Below are positions 7,490 through 10,431 of a stretch of DNA of 10,431 nucleotides, in pieces. Within the stretch, counting starts at the first letter, position 1; every line of letters begins with the position of its first letter. The position numbers and the translations under genes were made by a program. The stretch comes from an uncultured Bacilli bacterium (lineage in GTDB: Bacteria > Bacillota_I > Bacilli_A > RF39 > UBA660), in assembly GCA_949746915.1 (NCBI GenBank), contig CATKEA010000166.1, forward strand, positions 1 to 10,431, written 5' to 3'. The notes under the pieces are model-generated. The model saw only the letters and a list, made by a program, of their open reading frames with translations, ran no database searches and was not told the DNA's origin.

Positions 7490-7982
7490 GGTATGATTCT
7501 CTTTGCATTAAATATCTCTCATTTCGATTAGAAAGAAAGCCACATTCTATTAAAACCCCTGGTACTGTTGTATTACGATACATATATAAATCTGTTTCTT
7601 TTAGGACTCTTGATGTTCGTAAATCATTTTCAAAATGTTTCATTAGTGTTTCAGCTAATCTTTTATTTTCTTTATTTATTGTATGATATAAAACTTCTGC
7701 TCCATAACTTGCGGGATTATCATCATTATTTATATGTATTGATAAATATACTTCTGTTGGAACTTTTTTATATAATAATAGCCTTCTATATAAATCTCCT
7801 CTTTTTTTTCTTTCGTCCCATCTACTAGATAAATCTTCGTCTTGATCTCTAGTCATATATACTATTGCACCTTTTTCCATAAGTGTATCTCGTAATACCA
7901 AAGAAATTTCTAAAACAATATCCTTTTCCATAAGTTTCCCATACATTGTACCTGGATCTCTTCCACCATGGGGTGGAACATC
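7431..7982 (-). pseudogene. cwlD: CwlD-like N-acetylmuramoyl-L-alanine amidase, 5' part cut off by the integrated element
   Basis: Amidase_3 enzymes cut the bond between N-acetylmuramate and L-Ala; CwlD does so on spore cortex strands on the way to muramic-delta-lactam. The in-frame sequence runs from a TAA at 7983-7985 as DVPPHGGRDPGTMYGK. It contains the zinc His motif HGG, EKDIVLEIS (zinc Glu), MTRDQDEDLS, the CwlD-like RGDLYRRL, the second zinc His in LSIHIN, YMYRNTTVPGVLIECGFLSN with the catalytic Glu, and a normal C-terminus. Missing are the export signal, the first beta strand and the residues that precede HGG in the family (L-D-P-G type). A standalone product could start only at ATG 7944-7946, after the HGG motif, and would lack a zinc ligand. 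The gene is therefore broken in this configuration, precisely beside the recombinase gene. Confidence 0.88.
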
Positions 7983-7985
7983 TTA
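7961..7985. other. Candidate attachment-site junction (attL) with an 18-base dyad
   Basis: TTCCACC-ATGG-GGTGGAA (7961-7978) is a perfect 7-bp inverted repeat around a 4-base centre. It lies where amidase homology ends (HGG codons at 7962-7970) and ten bases before the recombinase stop begins. Serine-integrase sites are short imperfect dyads next to the integrase gene, so this is the likely host/element junction. The exact crossover bases cannot be fixed without the intact gene. Confidence 0.6.
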
Positions 7986-7994
7986 TACCAAGAG

Positions 7995-9965
7995 TTAATC
8001 TAAATTTATATTCCATACTATATGGATTTTTCTTTTTTGGGTTTCAAGGTCTATATTACCTATATATATTCTATGTATGAACTCATCTATGATAACTTTC
8101 GTTAGCTTATCTATTTTTTTTGATTTTTTAAATATTGACTCTTTTTGTTTTTGGACTTTTTTTGAGTTTTCTAGTTTTTCTATTTCTTCATCAATTTGAA
8201 CAATTCTTTTATTATACTCATCTACATCTATAGCGTATTGATTTTTGATAAGTGTAAATTCTGTTGTATCAATAATGCCATTAGCTCTGTCTTCATATAA
8301 CATTGTTAAGGCTCTCTGCTTTTTAGTAATTTGAATATTACACTGTTCTTTTTCTTTAATTAATATCTTTATATTATTATTCACGTTTTCTTCTACTTTT
8401 TTTGAATAATAATATTTCTTAATTTTAGTTATGTCATAGTATTTTTCTATTTGTTTGTTTATCTGTTCTAATACAAGATTTTCTAGGTAATCATATCTTA
8501 TTGATTTATTATTGTTACAAATAAATCCCCCTGTTCTTTTTCTTTCCTTACATTCCATGTATATTTGCTTTCCATTTTTGACGTGGCTTATATTCCTTTG
8601 GAAAATCTTTCCACAAGATTCACAGTAGACTTTTTTACTAAACATATGAACTTCTCCTGTTTTTGTCAGCCTCGTTCGACCTGATTCTTTAAATCTTGCA
8701 CTTACTATTTCCCATGTTTCTTTATCAATAATAGCTTGGTGACAATGTGGTACTTTTATCCACTTATCCTGTGGAATTTTAATTTGACTTTTATCTTTAT
8801 AACTTTTTCCTTCTACTTTTCCCTGAACAAGAGTTCCAATATAAGTCTCATCTTTTAGTATTCTTCTAATTGTATCATAATTCCATGTTGGTCTTACTGG
8901 TATTGTTATTATTTGACCTTCGTTGATGATTTCAGTACTTAAATTGTTGTAGTCCATAATATCCCTAACTACGGAATGTGTTAGTGTTGCTATTTTTTCT
9001 AAAGTATCATCCTTTTCTACTTTATAGGTAATTAATTTATTGAGTTTGGAATTGCAGCAATAATAATTGGAACCTTGCATTCTTTTATATTGACTTGGTG
9101 TTGGAATTTTATCTTTGTTAAGTTTTTGACAAATCAAATGAAAGCCTATTCCACTGGCATACATATTAAATATGTCCCTAACTACTTTGGCAGCTTGTTC
9201 ATCAATAATTAATCTGTATTTATCTTTAGGGTCTTTGATGTATCCATATGGTGCAAATGATCCAGTAAATAATCCATTTGACTTCTTGTTTCTTAGTATA
9301 TTACGTGTATTTATTGATTGGTCTTCTACATACCACTCATTAACTAGTCCATTTATTTGTCTTGCTTTTTTATTTCCTTGGATACTAGTATCAGTGTTAT
9401 CTACTAATCCCAAAAATCTAATATTCCATTTGACAAATTCTTTATGAAGATATTTTTCAATCATCTCCATACTTCTTGAAAATCTCGACTGACTTTTACA
9501 CAAGAATATTTCAGTATTTCCACACTCACAATATTTCAAAGCTTTTAACCATTCTGGTCTAGTATCACTGGCTCCTGATATTCCTTCTTCACAAAAGATA
9601 GCTACTACTTCCCAATTTCTTTTTTTACATTCAGATAATAAATATAATAATTGATTTCTAATGCTTTTACTAACATCTCCCTCTATTATATCTCCATCTT
9701 CAACTGACAATCTTATATAAAGGGTTGTTCTAAACTTTTTATATCCATCCACTACTTTGTGTCTATTTGTTTTATTTACAAAGCAGTTTAAATCATTTTC
9801 TTTCGTTATTGATAAAATACTTCTTAAATTATTCGATATATAATCTAAATCGAATACACTAAGTAATTCTTTTATTCTTTGTATTTCAACAGAATCAGCT
9901 TCGTTAATATTTTCTAAGACTTCATTTCTTCTATTTACACCTTCCCTATAAACATCTAATATCAT
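7995..9965 (-). CDS. Large serine recombinase with embedded LysM domain
   Basis: Site-specific DNA recombinase of the resolvase/invertase superfamily that cuts via a serine-phosphate linkage; presumably it integrates and excises this element. In 656 residues: an unusual N-terminal extension (1-78); the catalytic domain (79-210) with YIRLS (Ser87), IRNQ, FCEEGISGASDTRPEW and KSQSRFSRS; the recombinase domain (about 225-420) starting at GSFAPYGY, with ASGIGFHLICQKLN, IPTPSQYKRMQG and, after an insertion, WNYDTIRRILKDETYIG; a zinc ribbon (Cys448, Cys451, Cys472, Cys483); a coiled coil (about 525-610); and a C-terminal tail. The insertion at 312-356 is a LysM motif, foreign to this family. ATG 9963-9965 is preceded by a strong GGGGAGA (9974-9980 on the complementary strand). 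No terminator follows, so transcripts may run into the cwlD remnant. Confidence 0.93.
   Translation of the reverse strand: MILDVYREGVNRRNEVLENINEADSVEIQRIKELLSVFDLDYISNNLRSILSITKENDLNCFVNKTNRHKVVDGYKKFRTTLYIRLSVEDGDIIEGDVSKSIRNQLLYLLSECKKRNWEVVAIFCEEGISGASDTRPEWLKALKYCECGNTEIFLCKSQSRFSRSMEMIEKYLHKEFVKWNIRFLGLVDNTDTSIQGNKKARQINGLVNEWYVEDQSINTRNILRNKKSNGLFTGSFAPYGYIKDPKDKYRLIIDEQAAKVVRDIFNMYASGIGFHLICQKLNKDKIPTPSQYKRMQGSNYYCCNSKLNKLITYKVEKDDTLEKIATLTHSVVRDIMDYNNLSTEIINEGQIITIPVRPTWNYDTIRRILKDETYIGTLVQGKVEGKSYKDKSQIKIPQDKWIKVPHCHQAIIDKETWEIVSARFKESGRTRLTKTGEVHMFSKKVYCESCGKIFQRNISHVKNGKQIYMECKERKRTGGFICNNNKSIRYDYLENLVLEQINKQIEKYYDITKIKKYYYSKKVEENVNNNIKILIKEKEQCNIQITKKQRALTMLYEDRANGIIDTTEFTLIKNQYAIDVDEYNKRIVQIDEEIEKLENSKKVQKQKESIFKKSKKIDKLTKVIIDEFIHRIYIGNIDLETQKRKIHIVWNINLD
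8898..9032 (-). other. LysM domain encoded inside the recombinase
   Basis: Codons 312-356 give a LysM-like sequence: Y-K-V-x-K-D-D-T-L-x-x-I-A, then V-x-x-I-x-x-Y-N-N-L, then I-x-x-G-Q-x-I-T-I-P. It follows the LysM consensus nearly position by position; the usual Gly before Asp-Thr is Asp. It replaces a normally short loop between TPSQYKRMQG and WNYDTIRRIL. LysM normally binds GlcNAc-containing glycans such as peptidoglycan. Confidence 0.85.
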
Positions 9966-10035
9966 AATTTTTATCTCCCCTTTAAATTATGACTTAATGC
10001 TTTTTTAATACTCTATTTAGTATAGCATTTTTAAG
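9966..10035 (-). promoter_or_regulatory. Recombinase leader with strong RBS and a stem-loop
   Basis: Between the small gene and the recombinase the minus-strand RNA can form ATACT/AGTAT (10019-10023 with 10008-10012). This stem is extended by AATGCT/AGCATT (10024-10029 with 9996-10001) across a six-base bulge. It is not followed by Us, so it is not a terminator for this direction. The Shine-Dalgarno lies at 9974-9980. A CATAAT sequence just upstream of it might be a -10, but no -35 is convincing. Confidence 0.35.
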
Positions 10036-10167
10036 TTATTCAAATTTTGCAATTAGATTTTCTGTTCGTATTATTATGTTTGCAATTTTTTTACAAATTA
10101 TTTCTTGAAGGTCTTCGTAACTTAATGAATCTAAATTGGAATGTTCTATTTCCCATTTATAGGCCAC
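10036..10167 (-). CDS. Small hypothetical protein (43 aa) upstream of the recombinase
   Basis: Begins with GTG (10165-10167) six bases after a good Shine-Dalgarno, AGGGTG (10174-10179). The predicted product begins MAYKWEIEHSNLDSLSYEDL and ends ENLIAKFE; it is mostly charged/helical, without a membrane segment. I do not recognise the family. It sits in the same direction as the recombinase and seven bases behind another tiny gene, so it may be an accessory factor of the element, for example a recombination directionality factor; that is only a guess from position. Confidence 0.6.
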   Translation of the reverse strand: MAYKWEIEHSNLDSLSYEDLQEIICKKIANIIIRTENLIAKFE

Positions 10168-10172
10168 TTTTA

Positions 10173-10265
10173 TCACCCTTTCTTTTTTAGATTATGTTTT
10201 GTAATTGGTGAATATTCGTCATTAAGTTCAAATGATATTATTAGTGCCTTTTCGACTTCCTTCAT
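10173..10265 (-). CDS. Very small hypothetical protein (30 aa)
   Basis: ATG (10263-10265) overlaps the TGA stop of the preceding reading frame as ATGA, a common sign of translational coupling. The product starts MKEVEKALIISFELNDEY and ends with a Lys-rich KHNLKKKG. Its end contains the Shine-Dalgarno of the next small gene. No independent strong ribosome binding site is seen and no family is recognised. It could be the tail of a frameshifted longer gene. Confidence 0.45.
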   Translation of the reverse strand: MKEVEKALIISFELNDEYSPITKHNLKKKG

Positions 10266-10399
10266 TTACTTTTTTCTAGCATATCGACGCAACTTAGTAG
10301 TCTATTTTTAACAATTGTTCCAATTTGTTCTAAAAGTATTATATATTTTGGTCTTAATTTAGATAATTGTTTTATTTCAATTCCATTAACAAGAGGGAT
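10262..10399 (-). pseudogene. Reading frame without a start codon, possibly truncated or frameshifted small gene
   Basis: After a TAA at 10400-10402 the frame is open for 45 codons (starting IPLVNGIEIKQLSKLRPKY, ending CVDMLEKSK) and stops in an ATGA overlap with the next small gene. It has no ATG, GTG or TTG start except an internal ATG six codons from the end. The amphipathic composition and coupling suggest true coding sequence whose 5' end is damaged, uses a rare start, or was removed at the element boundary. Function unknown. Confidence 0.35.
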
Positions 10400-10431
10400 T
10401 TATCAAACGGTTGGTGGCTATCCAATTCAAC

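Larger units (their letters stand above)
7971..10431. mobile_element. Serine-recombinase integrative element inserted in cwlD (right end not proven)
   Basis: One boundary is visible at about 7971-7985, where the amidase reading frame is lost and the recombinase gene begins immediately. Content seen: the large serine recombinase and a chain of very small minus-strand genes. The other end is either beyond the window or, possibly, within the last 20 bases, in which case the element would be only about 2.4 kb. No phage or conjugation genes are visible in the window. Confidence 0.72.

Noticed and set aside
9996..10029. Rho-independent terminator between the small gene and the recombinase
   Set aside because: The stem-loop exists, but on the minus strand it is not followed by a U run; on the plus strand there is no gene to terminate.
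1..10431. Mycoplasma-type genetic code (TGA read as Trp)
   Set aside because: All long genes are full length with the standard bacterial code and use TGG for Trp at conserved sites, for example W in the Cls and recombinase motifs; nothing requires TGA read-through.
10412..10431. CCACC shared between both element ends as the recombination core
   Set aside because: Joining the ends through this 5-base match puts the Val-Glu-Leu-Asp codons out of frame with His-Gly-Gly, so it would not restore the amidase.

Overview
The window is a strongly AT-rich piece of a low-GC Gram-positive-type chromosome (Bacillota or a relative close to the Mollicutes). The evidence is the A/T-rich codon use, the AGG-type ribosome binding sites, the U-tailed hairpin terminators and the gene families present. 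Trp is encoded by TGG and nothing suggests TGA reassignment, so a Mycoplasma-type genetic code is unlikely. The species cannot be named from this sequence.

Layout, left to right. (1) The 3' most of a SpoIID/LytB-type peptidoglycan glycosidase with a long Asn/Ser/Thr linker; its first residues lie outside the window. (2) A convergent cardiolipin synthase (minus strand), separated from it by a bidirectional terminator. (3) A minus-strand two-gene operon: an Abi_2/HEPN abortive-infection-type gene whose stop codon overlaps the start of a membrane-anchored HtrA-type serine protease. (4) On the plus strand, divergent from it, a zinc-dependent phospholipase C-like protein and then a second SpoIID-domain paralogue, each with its own terminator. 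(5) On the minus strand, the 3' portion of a CwlD-like N-acetylmuramoyl-L-alanine amidase, cut off exactly at its catalytic HGG motif. (6) Abutting the cut, a large serine recombinase that unexpectedly carries a LysM (glycan-binding) domain inside its DNA-binding region, preceded by a compact chain of very small genes that runs to the right edge.

Interpretation. The first 7.4 kb looks like ordinary chromosomal envelope biology (peptidoglycan cleavage, phospholipid synthesis, surface protein quality control) with one defence-type gene. From about 7.97 kb on it is the recombinase end of a site-specifically integrated element sitting in cwlD. CwlD and SpoIID are sporulation peptidoglycan enzymes in spore formers. 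Insertion of a serine-recombinase element in such a gene recalls the skin element in sigK of Bacillus subtilis, which is excised during sporulation to restore the gene. Whether this element is excised cannot be told from the window. The most unusual observation is the LysM domain inside the recombinase, combined with insertion into a peptidoglycan amidase gene.
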